Positions 25,055 through 34,165 of a DNA stretch of 64,000 nucleotides are shown here, one piece after another. Numbering within the stretch: the first letter of the stretch is position 1; the number at the start of each line of letters is the position of its first letter. The stretch is taken from contig NZ_JARXHY010000004.1 of assembly GCF_031127815.1 (NCBI RefSeq), forward strand, positions 124,001 through 188,000. Direction: 5' to 3'. The stretch is from Pelagicoccus sp. SDUM812003. GTDB lineage: Bacteria; Verrucomicrobiota; Verrucomicrobiia; Opitutales; Opitutaceae. Under the pieces are notes generated by a model, which made no database searches, had not been told where the DNA came from, and saw only the letters and a list, made by a program, of their open reading frames with translations. The translations under genes were made by a program, and so were the position numbers.

Positions 25055-25363
25055 ACCCGCCATAGGCGATGGGGTATCGGCGCTGGAGGGCTGGAGGCGC
25101 GTGCTTCGGCCAAGGCGTTTCGGTCTGAGTCCTTGACCTCGCGCGGGGATGGCGTTGGCCTTTTCTCCAAACCCGTTTCCGTACGCATTGCCTGGGGCTT
25201 TTGACGTATCCGCGAGTAGGCGCGATGGTACGCATTGGCTCTGGCGGCGTTTTGCTTCTTCCGGCCGCGCTCAGGGCAGTCGGAGTTTCATCTCTCCGTT
25301 TAGGCGCCGCGTGTCGGACGTCGCATTCGAGGCCTGTTCCACAAAGGGCCGCACAGATCTCCC
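25055..25363. other. Gene-free interval between gluQ and marC
   Basis: These 309 bases were read on both strands. Only short frames that look like shadows of each other were found, with no convincing hairpin terminator, RNA gene or repeat. It presumably holds the end of the gluQ transcript and the promoter of the marC gene. Confidence 0.45.
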
Positions 25364-26059
25364 ATGACTCTCTCAATCGATTTTCTTCTGCTTTCGGTCG
25401 TCTCGCTGTTCACGATCATCAATCCGTTTTCGGTGGTGCCGGCGTTTCTGGCCATCACGCCGGGCGATGCCGAGGAGGAGAGACGGCGTTCGGCGCGGCT
25501 CGCTTGCATCATCGGGGCCTGCCTTCTGTCTTTCATGGCCCTACTGGGGGAGTTCATTTTCAGTCTGCTTGGCATCACCATGCCCGCCTTGCAGATCGCG
25601 GGCGGCATCATCCTTTTTTCGATCGGCTTCGAGATGGTGAGGGCTCCGGACGCTCCCAAGCGCTTGAACGAAACGGAGCGCTCGGCGGCCCGAGAGAAGG
25701 AGGACGTAGCGGTCACTCCGCTGGCGGTGCCGCTGCTTTGCGGACCGGGGGCGGTCTCCACCGTGATTCTGCTGCAGGGACAGGCGGATGCGTTTTCCGA
25801 GAGCGTGATGCTTCTTGTGAGCGTGGTGGTGGTTTATGTGGCGAGCTACTGGATTCTGAGAACCTCGGCCAAGGGGGGCGATTGGCTCAATCCCATCCTG
25901 CTGCGCATTCTTCGGCGAGTGATGGGGCTGTTGTTCGCGGTGATCGCGGTGCAGTTCGTGGTCAATGGGGTGGAGCGGCTGCCATTTATAGAGGGAAAGG
26001 CGGCGTTGGAACAAAGCGCTGAGGAGCCGACCGGCGAAGCCGAGTCAGAGGAATTCTAG
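25364..26059 (+). CDS. MarC-family integral membrane protein
   Basis: The protein has 231 residues with about six membrane helices. It matches the MarC/UPF0056 pattern: SLFTIINPFSVVPAFLAITPGD near the N-terminus, GGIILFSIGFEMVR, then TPLAVPLLCGPGAVSTVILL and RILRRVMGLLFAVIAVQFVVNGV. The family is an inner-membrane protein of uncertain function; an early link to multiple antibiotic resistance was not upheld. The acidic C-terminal tail is unremarkable. It ends 18 bases before the BCCT transporter gene and may be cotranscribed with it. Confidence 0.88.
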   Translation: MTLSIDFLLLSVVSLFTIINPFSVVPAFLAITPGDAEEERRRSARLACIIGACLLSFMALLGEFIFSLLGITMPALQIAGGIILFSIGFEMVRAPDAPKRLNETERSAAREKEDVAVTPLAVPLLCGPGAVSTVILLQGQADAFSESVMLLVSVVVVYVASYWILRTSAKGGDWLNPILLRILRRVMGLLFAVIAVQFVVNGVERLPFIEGKAALEQSAEEPTGEAESEEF

Positions 26060-26077
26060 CAATCTAGAAACGAATCA

Positions 26078-28075
26078 ATGGTTATGGAAAAACAAGAAGA
26101 GAAGAAGAGGAAATCCCCGTTTCGCATGGAGATCAATCCGCCGGTGTTCTACGGATCGGCGGCGCTGATACTGCTGTTTGTGCTCTTCGCGGCCTTGGCT
26201 CCCGAGCAGGCGGACGCTCTGTTTAGCGGTCTGCAGTCGCAGGTCACCGACAAGTTCGGCTGGTTCTACGTGCTGGCGGTGGCGGGCTTTCTGGTCTTCG
26301 TGATCTTTCTGGCGGTGAGCCGCTGCGGCGACGTGAAGCTCGGGCCGGACCACAGCAAGCCCGACTACAGCTATCGGTCGTGGTTCGCCATGCTCTTCTC
26401 GGCTGGGATGGGCATTGGGCTGATGTTTTTTGGTGTGGCGGAGCCGGTGATGCACTACGCGAGTCCGCCGGAAGCGGATCCCGGCACGATCGAGGCGGCA
26501 CGCGACGCCATGCGCATCACCTTTTTCCATTGGGGACTGCATGCCTGGGCGATCTACGCGGTGGTGGCCTTGTCGCTGGCGTATTTCGCATTTCGGCACA
26601 AGCTGCCGCTCACCATTCGTTCGGCGCTCTATCCTCTGATCGGAGACCGCATCCATGGCTGGATCGGGCATGCGGCGGACATCTTCGCGGTTCTCGGCAC
26701 GCTTTTCGGGGTAGCGACTTCGCTGGGATTCGGGGTCATCCAGGTGAACTCCGGCTTGAACTACCTGTTTGGCATGCCGGTTTCGCCGCAGATGCAGATC
26801 CTGCTCATCGTGGTGATCACTGGATTCGCCTCGCTTTCGGTCGGTTTGGGACTGGACGCGGGCATTCGACGGATTTCCGAGCTCAATGTGGTGCTCGCGG
26901 TGCTGCTGTTGGGATTCGTCATCATTTTCGGCCCCACCTTTTTTCTGGCCGAAACCTTCGTGCAGAACATCGGGATCTATCTTTCGAGCCTGTTCGACAG
27001 CACCTTCAATCTCTACGCCTACGAGCCGCGCGGCTGGATCGGCGGCTGGACCTTGTTCTACTGGGGCTGGTGGATCGCCTGGTCGCCCTTCGTGGGCATG
27101 TTCATCGCCCGCGTCTCCAGGGGGCGCACCATTCGGGAGTTCGTGGTGGGCGTGCTTTTCGTGCCGGTGGGCTTCACTTTTCTTTGGCTCACGGTTTTCG
27201 GCGACACGGCGCTGCACTTGATCATGCAACAGGGCATGCTGGACCTCGCGGAGGCGGTCTCGGCGGACACCTCGGTCGCTCTGTTTCAGTTTTTCGAAAA
27301 CCTTCCGCTGTCCAGCGTGACCTCCTTCCTGGCCACCTTGCTGGTCGTGACCTTTTTCGTGACCTCCTCCGATTCCGGATCTCTGGTGGTGGACATGCTC
27401 ACCTCGGGAGGCGATCTTGAATCCCCGCTTTGGCAGCGGCTCTTTTGGGCTTCGGCGGAGGGCGTGGTGGCCATCACGCTTCTGTTGGCGGGTGGTTTGG
27501 GGGCCCTGCAAGCGGCCACTATCGCCAGCGCCTTGCCGTTCACCCTGGTGATGGTTTGCATGTGCTGGGGTCTGATGCGGGCTCTCCGAGTGGATACGGC
27601 GAAGCAGAACGCGCTGCCAGGTTCGCGAACGGGGGCTCCCGCGGCTGGAGCTTCCCTGCCTTGGCGCACGCGTTTGAAGCAGTTGCTTTCCAACCCGAAG
27701 TTCGGAGAGGTCGAGGGCTTTATCGAAAAGACGGTCGAACCTGCATTTCGCGAGGTGCAGGCGGAATTCGCCTCCCAATCCATCGAGAGCAGGGTGGAGC
27801 GAGGAAGCGATGGCCGGTGTTGGATCGAAGTGGGCCATGGAGACGAGCCGGACTTCTACTACAGCGTTCATCCGGTTCCTTACGAGGCGCCCGCTTTCGC
27901 CATGCAGGACCTGCGAGGGAATCGTCTCGAGGAACTCAAATACTACCGTCCGGAAGTCTTCCTGAAGGAAGGCGGTCAGGACTACGAGATCATGGACTGG
28001 AGCAAAGAGGAGGTGATCCACGACGTGCTGGATCAGTACGAGAGCCACTTGAAGTTCATGGAAGCCATTCGATAG
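26078..28075 (+). CDS. BCCT-family betaine/choline transporter
   Basis: The protein has 665 residues with twelve predicted membrane helices over the first 510 residues. The BCCT signature is clear: the tryptophan-rich segment FYWGWWIAWSPFVGMFIARVSRG, followed by RTIREFVVGVLFVP. FSAGMGIGLMFFGVAEP is also typical. The last 150 residues are a cytoplasmic extension as in BetT-like members, often involved in osmotic activation. The protein takes up glycine betaine, choline or a related zwitterion with Na+ or H+. It is followed 14 bases later by a porin gene, a pairing that would deliver the solute across both membranes. Confidence 0.92.
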   Translation: MVMEKQEEKKRKSPFRMEINPPVFYGSAALILLFVLFAALAPEQADALFSGLQSQVTDKFGWFYVLAVAGFLVFVIFLAVSRCGDVKLGPDHSKPDYSYRSWFAMLFSAGMGIGLMFFGVAEPVMHYASPPEADPGTIEAARDAMRITFFHWGLHAWAIYAVVALSLAYFAFRHKLPLTIRSALYPLIGDRIHGWIGHAADIFAVLGTLFGVATSLGFGVIQVNSGLNYLFGMPVSPQMQILLIVVITGFASLSVGLGLDAGIRRISELNVVLAVLLLGFVIIFGPTFFLAETFVQNIGIYLSSLFDSTFNLYAYEPRGWIGGWTLFYWGWWIAWSPFVGMFIARVSRGRTIREFVVGVLFVPVGFTFLWLTVFGDTALHLIMQQGMLDLAEAVSADTSVALFQFFENLPLSSVTSFLATLLVVTFFVTSSDSGSLVVDMLTSGGDLESPLWQRLFWASAEGVVAITLLLAGGLGALQAATIASALPFTLVMVCMCWGLMRALRVDTAKQNALPGSRTGAPAAGASLPWRTRLKQLLSNPKFGEVEGFIEKTVEPAFREVQAEFASQSIESRVERGSDGRCWIEVGHGDEPDFYYSVHPVPYEAPAFAMQDLRGNRLEELKYYRPEVFLKEGGQDYEIMDWSKEEVIHDVLDQYESHLKFMEAIR

Positions 28076-28089
28076 GAAGGAGTCGCATC

Positions 28090-29394
28090 ATGAGAACGGG
28101 AAAACGAATTGTATCCACACTCTCTTACGCAGCCATCGTCGCGGCGATCGCTTTGCCGACGACTGGAATCGCTCAAGCCGCCGGGGACAGGGCAGAGCTC
28201 GCTCAGCGGGTCGTGGAGTTGGAAAGGGAGCTGGCGGAAGCGAAAGCCGCGTTGCTTGCGGCGCAGGAAAGCCAGACTGCCGAAGAGTCGGGTTTGGGCA
28301 GCGGCATCGAGATCGACGCTGGCGGTTCGGGGACTTTGGAGATCGGCGGGGCGGTGCGAGTGAACTACGTGCTGGGCGATTACCCCGGAGGGGGTGACGC
28401 TCCCTCGCGCGGCGGTCATGGTGGGGTGTTCGAACTCGATACCTTCCGAATCAACATGTACTATGAGAATGGCCCTTGGATGGCCAAAGGGGAATACCGT
28501 TTCTACAGCGGCTACAATTTCCTGCACACGGGCTGGCTCGGGTATCAGGTGAACGCGACGGACCACGTGGAAGTCGGCATGACGCGCGTGCCGTTCGGGG
28601 CTGGGCCGTACGGCGTTTCCCAGAGCTGGTTCTTCGATCAGCACTACTACGTCGGCTTGGCTGACGACATGGACCTGGGGGTGAAGTACCGGACGGAGCG
28701 GGGCGACTGGGCTTTCGATCTCGCGTATTTCGCCCGGTCGGAACAGAACTGGCGCGGCGGCACGGAGCGCAGCGCTCGCTACTCCTATGATGTGGTAGCG
28801 GAAGGCGGCGTGGGCTATGAGGAACGCAACCAGGTCAACCTCCGGGCCATTCGCTCATGGAGCGATGGGGCCGATCGCTCTGGCGAGTACGGAGCGTCGT
28901 TTCAGCTGGGCGAGCTCGATGGCGTCGGGGGACTGGATGACGAGACGCACTGGGCGGCGTCGCTGCACGCGGTCACGGATATTGGTAATTGGAAACTGGG
29001 TACGCAGCTCAGCTATTACGAGCTGAACGGCGTCGGCGACACGACGACATTCGGGGCCTACGACTTTCCTGTGGAGACCGCAGCGAAGGCCTGGGTGCCG
29101 GCCGTTTCGGTAAGCTACCTCGTGGAGACTCGATCCTTGGAATGGCTCGATTCGGTGCGTCCGTTTTTTGAATACAGCAATGTGATGAAACCGGAGGACG
29201 GTCTAAACGACAGCGCCTTCATGACCTTTGGCACAGCGTTCGCCAGAGGCCCTTGGTACGTTTATCTCGATTGGGTGTTTTCCAATGGAAACGAGTTCGT
29301 GGGCGGGGAGGTTCCCTATGGCGATCGTCTCGGCCGAAATCCGAACGACGAATGGCAGCAGCGGATCAATTTGAACTTCGGCTTGTATTACTAA
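28090..29394 (+). CDS. Outer-membrane porin paired with the BCCT transporter
   Basis: The protein has 434 residues. The ATG at 28090 follows a strong AAGGAG, and the frame upstream overlaps the transporter gene and is not used. A signal peptide covers about residues 1-30 (RIVSTLSYAAIVAAIALPTTGIAQA). A short heptad coiled coil follows (ELAQRVVELERELAEAKAALLAA), then a glycine-rich beta-barrel with alternating aromatic strands ending in FGLYY. The coiled coil followed by a barrel is typical of trimeric porins of Verrucomicrobiota and Planctomycetota. The link to uptake of a betaine-like solute is inferred from gene order. Confidence 0.8.
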   Translation: MRTGKRIVSTLSYAAIVAAIALPTTGIAQAAGDRAELAQRVVELERELAEAKAALLAAQESQTAEESGLGSGIEIDAGGSGTLEIGGAVRVNYVLGDYPGGGDAPSRGGHGGVFELDTFRINMYYENGPWMAKGEYRFYSGYNFLHTGWLGYQVNATDHVEVGMTRVPFGAGPYGVSQSWFFDQHYYVGLADDMDLGVKYRTERGDWAFDLAYFARSEQNWRGGTERSARYSYDVVAEGGVGYEERNQVNLRAIRSWSDGADRSGEYGASFQLGELDGVGGLDDETHWAASLHAVTDIGNWKLGTQLSYYELNGVGDTTTFGAYDFPVETAAKAWVPAVSVSYLVETRSLEWLDSVRPFFEYSNVMKPEDGLNDSAFMTFGTAFARGPWYVYLDWVFSNGNEFVGGEVPYGDRLGRNPNDEWQQRINLNFGLYY

Positions 29395-29448
29395 AATCGA
29401 TACGACGACGCAAGCGAGTTGCGAAGGTCGGTGACCTCGCGCGCTGCT

Positions 29449-29928
29449 CTAGCCTAGCGTAAACGTCGGCAGGGCGTTCGCGGCGCGGGCGATTTGCATC
29501 GCGAGCTTTTCGGCCCGCCGCATTTCCGCTCGATCGGATTCCTCGATATCGTCGAAACCGCAGAGGTGCAGGTAGCCATGGATGACGTACAGGGAAAGTT
29601 CTTCCGAGAAGTCCAGGCGTTCGCGCTGGGCGTAGTCGCGAGCCACTTCGGGACAAACGCAAATCTCGCCGGCAAGCTCGATATCGGGATCGCCCGGGAA
29701 GGTGATGACATCGGTGGGCGTGGGGTCGTCCATGAAGTCGGCGTGCAGGCGGGCGATTTCCTTTTTGCTCACGAACGCGATAGAAAGCTCGCCGGCTGGG
29801 GCGTCGAAAGCGCCGTCTCGGTCGAGGACTTCGATCAGGCGCTCGATCTGGCTTTCCTTGAGCCTTAGTCCCGGGCAGAGGTTATTTACTAGCGCCCGCT
29901 TCGGCTGCTCGTTCGTTCTTTCGATCAT
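29449..29928 (-). CDS. ybeY: Endoribonuclease YbeY
   Basis: The protein has 159 residues. The zinc-binding motif is VIHGYLHLCGFDD, which gives the H-x3-H-x4-D arrangement close to H-G-x-L-H-L-x-G-[FY]-D-H of the family. DPTPTDVITFP earlier is also conserved. It acts in 16S rRNA maturation and ribosome quality control in the cytoplasm. Its start lies inside the end of the HD phosphodiesterase gene (47-base overlap). The phoH, HD protein, ybeY order is widely conserved. Confidence 0.92.
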   Translation of the reverse strand: MIERTNEQPKRALVNNLCPGLRLKESQIERLIEVLDRDGAFDAPAGELSIAFVSKKEIARLHADFMDDPTPTDVITFPGDPDIELAGEICVCPEVARDYAQRERLDFSEELSLYVIHGYLHLCGFDDIEESDRAEMRRAEKLAMQIARAANALPTFTLG

Positions 29929-32248
29929 CGGATTTCTTGGACGGTTTCTCGATGGGCTTCTGTCCTGGGTAGGCGATGCGCGAGTGCAGCGAGTTGAGTA
30001 AGGTAAAGATGAAGCTTTCGCGGATGGCGGCCACTTCGGCGATGGTGATGGGGCAGTCGTTGAGCTGTCCGTCGTCGATGTTCGACTGGAAAATGCGGTC
30101 CACCAGTTCCTCCACGTTCTGCGGAGTGACTTTGGCGAGGGATCGGCTGGCGGCTTCCACGGAGTCGGCTAGCAGGATGACGGCGCTCTCCTTGAACTGC
30201 GGTTTCGGGCCGTCGTAGCGGTAGGTCGACTCCTGCACATGGGCCTCGTGGTCGGCCTTTTGTTTCGCCTTGTGGAAGAAGAAGCGGATCAGGTTGGTGC
30301 CATGGTGCTGGCGGATGACGTCGATGACCGGTCGCGGCAGCTTGTAGGTGAGGCCCAGGTCCACCCCTTCCTTCACGTGGCTCTTGATGACCAAGGCGGA
30401 GAAGGAGGGCGATTTCTCGTCGTGCGGATTGAAGCCGTCGAGCTGGTTTTCGGTGAAGTACTCCGGTTTCACCAGCTTGCCGATATCGTGGAACATGCAG
30501 GCCACGCGGGCCAGCAAGCCATTGGCGCCGATGGCGTTGCAGGCGTTTTCCGCCAGGTTCGCCACCATGAGGCTGTGGTGCCAGGAACCGGGTGCCTCCA
30601 TCTGCATGCGACGCAGAATCGGGTGATTGTAGTCGCAGAGCTCCAGCAGGGTGATGTCGGTAGTGCGGCGGAAAATGCCTTCGAGAATCGGCAGCAGGCC
30701 CACCACCAGCACGCCCTCCGCCAGGCCGGTGAGCAAGCCGCCCGTCATCTGGTAGATGATGGTCGGCCAAGGCAGCCCGTCCACCCGATTGAAGAGCAGG
30801 GTGAAGATGGCCACGCTGACTCCGGCGAAGAAGCCGGCGGTGACCACGCGACCGCGTTTGCGCAGGTTGCGGCAAAAGTAGATGCCTACGGTGGAGGCCA
30901 GGAAGGACATCACCAGCAGGTCGAGGCGGTTGCCGAACATGACCGCGGTGAAGAGGCTGATCATCAGGGCCATGAGCAGGCCCGGACCGGTGCCGATCAG
31001 CACTGCCACCAGGATCGGCGCTAGCACGGTCGGGGTGATGTATGGCAGGATGGCGGACAGTTTGTTGTCGTAGAGGAAGGCCTCGAAATTGCCGAGCTCG
31101 AAGCACGCTCGCACCAGGATCAGGTTGATCACTACCAGCAGAGCCAGCAGTCCCAGACGTCCATTGCTTTGAAATGTGACCTTGTGCTCCAGGCGAATGA
31201 AGAAGGTCGCGGCGATCACCATGGCCAAAACAAGCAGAATGCGGCCGAAGAGCTGGTTGTCCAAGGTGCTGACGTTCTTGCCGGCGAGGTGTCGTTGGTA
31301 GGCCACCAGCTGCTCGTGCTGCTCCGGAGTGACCGGCTGTCCCGGTTCGATGATGCTCTCGCCCTCCTGCACCTGCACGATCACCGGTTCGAAGGAGGCC
31401 CGCATCTTTTCGCGCAGGCGTTCCATCTCCTGGGCGCTTTTGCGCAGGTTGGGCTTGAGGGCGTCGCGGAAGAGGCGGATGACGGACTCGGCGACCTTGG
31501 GCGGCACGTTGGTGGCCCCGAGATTGATGCGCACGGAGCGCAGGGCGTCGTCGATGGACTCCACCCGCTTCTGGCCGACCTTGTTTTCCTGATTGACGAT
31601 TTGGAAGACGGCCACCGCGTTTCGGCCCACGTTGAAGGTCGGGTCGTCCTCGTCGTAGATGCCCAGCTTGTAGCTTTCCTCGATGCTGATCAGGCCGGTG
31701 TTGATGAGCTCCTTGAGGGTTTCGACGTTGGCGTAGTCGAGCATCGCGGCGACGTTTTCTGGGGAAAGCCGGTAGCCGCCGCGGGCGTTGAAGTCGTTGG
31801 CGATGCTCTCTATCCGGGCCTCGGCCTGGCTGGCGGTGAGGTCGTCGTCGATGGACTTGAAGTCCTCGATATCTTCGATGAGGGCCTCCACGTGCTCCTT
31901 GAAGGTGTTGTAGGGGCCCATGTCGATGCGGTAGACGTGGGGAACCTCCTCGAGGAGCTGCTGTTGCTTGCGTTCGCTGAGGATCTTGCTGCGGTAGGAA
32001 AACTCCTCGCCGGCCACGATGCGGATGGATGCGACCTGGTTGGGCAGGATCTGAAAGCCGGTCGGCTTGATGCCTACGAAGGTGGTGACCACGATAGCCG
32101 CTACGGTGAGGACGAAGACGGCGATGCCGACGGCGGGGCTTTCCTCGAGAAAGCGCGGCAGGGTGGATGGCGTCTCCGTGCGGCGCTTTCGCTTCTTATG
32201 GGGAAAGGCTTTTTGGATCCACGCCTTAAACTGCTCTGAGAACGGCAT
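29882..32248 (-). CDS. pgpH: 7TM-HD phosphodiesterase, PgpH type
   Basis: The protein has 788 residues from the ATG at 32248; the longer frame would use a TTG. It has an N-terminal membrane anchor near residues 40-62 and an extracytoplasmic 7TM-HDED domain to about residue 320. About seven membrane helices come next, and then the HD domain: GSWHHSLMVANLAENACNAIG, CMFHDIGK, LVIKSHVKEG and RQHHGT. PgpH proteins of Firmicutes hydrolyse c-di-AMP to pApA; the same architecture here supports this function. Its end overlaps the ybeY start by 47 bases. Trk potassium genes, known c-di-AMP targets in some bacteria, lie 3.6 kb away. Confidence 0.88.
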   Translation of the reverse strand: MPFSEQFKAWIQKAFPHKKRKRRTETPSTLPRFLEESPAVGIAVFVLTVAAIVVTTFVGIKPTGFQILPNQVASIRIVAGEEFSYRSKILSERKQQQLLEEVPHVYRIDMGPYNTFKEHVEALIEDIEDFKSIDDDLTASQAEARIESIANDFNARGGYRLSPENVAAMLDYANVETLKELINTGLISIEESYKLGIYDEDDPTFNVGRNAVAVFQIVNQENKVGQKRVESIDDALRSVRINLGATNVPPKVAESVIRLFRDALKPNLRKSAQEMERLREKMRASFEPVIVQVQEGESIIEPGQPVTPEQHEQLVAYQRHLAGKNVSTLDNQLFGRILLVLAMVIAATFFIRLEHKVTFQSNGRLGLLALLVVINLILVRACFELGNFEAFLYDNKLSAILPYITPTVLAPILVAVLIGTGPGLLMALMISLFTAVMFGNRLDLLVMSFLASTVGIYFCRNLRKRGRVVTAGFFAGVSVAIFTLLFNRVDGLPWPTIIYQMTGGLLTGLAEGVLVVGLLPILEGIFRRTTDITLLELCDYNHPILRRMQMEAPGSWHHSLMVANLAENACNAIGANGLLARVACMFHDIGKLVKPEYFTENQLDGFNPHDEKSPSFSALVIKSHVKEGVDLGLTYKLPRPVIDVIRQHHGTNLIRFFFHKAKQKADHEAHVQESTYRYDGPKPQFKESAVILLADSVEAASRSLAKVTPQNVEELVDRIFQSNIDDGQLNDCPITIAEVAAIRESFIFTLLNSLHSRIAYPGQKPIEKPSKKSDDRKNERAAEAGASK

Positions 32249-32479
32249 ATGTCTGATGGACTCGCTGATATCGAAATGATTCAAACAAGGGCAAGTTTAT
32301 CTTTGCGGTGGGCCAAGGGTGGTCCGATGCGTGAAAACCCGCTGCGCGAGCGCCTGTTTGAGTAACGGTTTTCGAGGACTGAGTTGAAGCGAATGCTTGG
32401 TTTGCTGGAAGCGGTGGGTGGTTTGCGGCCGGAGAGGAGGGGGGATTCGGCCAGCCGATTGAGTAAAGTCGACGGGAGC

Positions 32480-33442
32480 TCAGCTGTGCGCTTCCCGATA
32501 GCGACCGTAGGCGTCGATGATCTTCTGCACCAGATGGTGGCGCACCACGTCGCTAGATTCGAATCGGTGGAAGTGGATGCCTTTTAGGTTTTTGAGAATC
32601 TTTTTGACCTCCAGAAGGCCGGAGACGCGGGATTTTGGAATATCGATCTGCGAAACGTCGCCGGTGATGACCATCTTGCTGCCTTCTCCCAGGCGGGTGA
32701 GAAACATCATCATCTGTTCGGAAGTGGTGTTTTGGGCTTCGTCGAGGATGACGAAGGAGTTGCTGAGGGTGCGTCCGCGCATGTAGGCGAGAGGCGCGAT
32801 TTCGATCAGGCCGCGCTCGGTGAGCTTTTCCACGTCTGTGGGGGTGAGCATGTCGTGCAGGGCGTCGTAGAGCGGGCGCAGGTAGGGCAGGATCTTCTCC
32901 TGCAGGTCTCCTGGCAGGAAGCCGAGGGTCTCTCCCGCCTCGACGGCCGGTCTGCTCAGAATGAGGCGTTCGATGCTGCCATCGAGCAGTTTTGAAACGG
33001 CGGCGGCCATGGCGAGATAGGTTTTTCCGGTACCAGCAGGTCCGATGCCGAAAATGACGTCGTTTTCGAAGATGGAGCGCAGGTAGCGTTTTTGGCCGAG
33101 CGTCTTGGGCACGATGCTCTTGCGCTTGGTACGGATGACGGTGCCGCCCTCGTAGAGTTCGGCCATCTCCTCCTGGCGACCTTCGGAGACGCCCAGAGTG
33201 GTCTTTTCGAAGTCGCGGTCCTTGACGGCGAGCCCTTGCTCGCGGCCCTGCAGCAGCAGGTCGAAGACCTGGGCGATGGACTCGATGGAGCTTTCCTTCT
33301 CCGCTTCGATCTGGATCCAGTTGTCGCGAGCGACCACCGAGGCGTCGAAGGTGCGTTCGAGCAGTTCGAGGTTTTCCTCATGTCCGCAGTAGAGCTCGTT
33401 GAGCTGCCGCGGGCTTTGGAAGTGGATTTTGCGGGAAGGCAT
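32480..33442 (-). CDS. phoH: PhoH family ATPase
   Basis: The protein has 320 residues from the ATG at 33442; the longer frame begins with TTG. After an N-terminal KH-like region (residues about 10-95) the ATPase has Walker [18 protein letters not shown] near residue 140, the [20 protein letters not shown] segment, and Walker [12 protein letters not shown]. These are the hallmarks of PhoH/YbeZ, a cytoplasmic ATPase that works with YbeY in RNA metabolism. It lies 231 bases upstream of the HD phosphodiesterase gene and 68 bases downstream of the HIT gene on the same strand. Confidence 0.93.
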   Translation of the reverse strand: MPSRKIHFQSPRQLNELYCGHEENLELLERTFDASVVARDNWIQIEAEKESSIESIAQVFDLLLQGREQGLAVKDRDFEKTTLGVSEGRQEEMAELYEGGTVIRTKRKSIVPKTLGQKRYLRSIFENDVIFGIGPAGTGKTYLAMAAAVSKLLDGSIERLILSRPAVEAGETLGFLPGDLQEKILPYLRPLYDALHDMLTPTDVEKLTERGLIEIAPLAYMRGRTLSNSFVILDEAQNTTSEQMMMFLTRLGEGSKMVITGDVSQIDIPKSRVSGLLEVKKILKNLKGIHFHRFESSDVVRHHLVQKIIDAYGRYREAHS

Positions 33443-33510
33443 GTTAGGGAGCGAATTCCGTGTGGCGAGTGATCGGGAAAGGATGGGGAGAAGGGGCTCT
33501 CGTTCTCCAA

Positions 33511-34002
33511 TCAAAATTCACGTTTCAGGGTTTCTGAAAGGTGGTCCCACATGGCGGCGAGGGATTGCGGGAGGACTCGGGTTTCGCCCAGCACGGGCAT
33601 GAAGTTGGTATCGCCTGACCAGCGCGGCACAATATGCTGGTGGAGGTGGCGCGGCACGCCCGCCCCGGCGGCTTCCCCGAGATTGATGCCGATGTTGAAG
33701 CCGTCCGGCCGGAGGGCTTTTTCGAGCAGCTTTTTGGCTTTGATGGTGGTTTTTGTGAAGCAGAGCAGCTCTTCGTCGCTGAGGTCCTCCAGATGGGGGG
33801 CTTCGCGGTAGGGCAGCACGAGCAGGTGGCCGGCGTTGTAGGGGTACCGGTTCATGAGGATGAAACTGTGGGCTTCCCGGGAGAGGACCAAGTTTTCCTT
33901 GTCGTTGTCCAACTTGGGCAGATCGACGAACGGTCGGCGCTCGGACGGAGTTTTGTCCTGCTTGACGTACTCCATTCTCCAATATGCGTGAAGATGCTCC
34001 AT
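33511..34002 (-). CDS. HIT family nucleotide hydrolase/transferase
   Basis: The protein has 163 residues. The histidine triad reads PRHLHQHIVPRW, with the catalytic histidine in the centre. Upstream are ILMNRYPYNAGHLLVLPYRE and FNIGINLGEAAGAG, both typical of the HIT fold. Members act on dinucleoside polyphosphates or nucleoside phosphoramidates. The sequence resembles the AP4A phosphorylase-like HIT branch found next to core genes in many Verrucomicrobiota and Planctomycetota, but the substrate is not certain. It is followed by phoH on the same strand. Confidence 0.9.
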   Translation of the reverse strand: MEHLHAYWRMEYVKQDKTPSERRPFVDLPKLDNDKENLVLSREAHSFILMNRYPYNAGHLLVLPYREAPHLEDLSDEELLCFTKTTIKAKKLLEKALRPDGFNIGINLGEAAGAGVPRHLHQHIVPRWSGDTNFMPVLGETRVLPQSLAAMWDHLSETLKREF

Positions 34003-34165
34003 AGTGATAAGGGGCTGGAGAATAGGTGCCGCCGGTCGCTTGTCAATGAGAGCGAGACGGGGGCGCGATCGAGCGGAGGAGGTCGCCAGGGGCTGTCTCG
34101 GCGGCGTCGAATTTGCCGTTCGGGGAGCTTGCCTTGTGGGTCGGTCGTTGTTTTTGAAGGCGGGA

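Noticed and set aside
26075-28048. 657-codon antisense frame covering the BCCT gene
   Set aside because: It is rich in His, Arg and Gln and low in hydrophobic residues, the normal appearance of a shadow of a G+C-rich gene; the transporter on the other strand is unmistakable.
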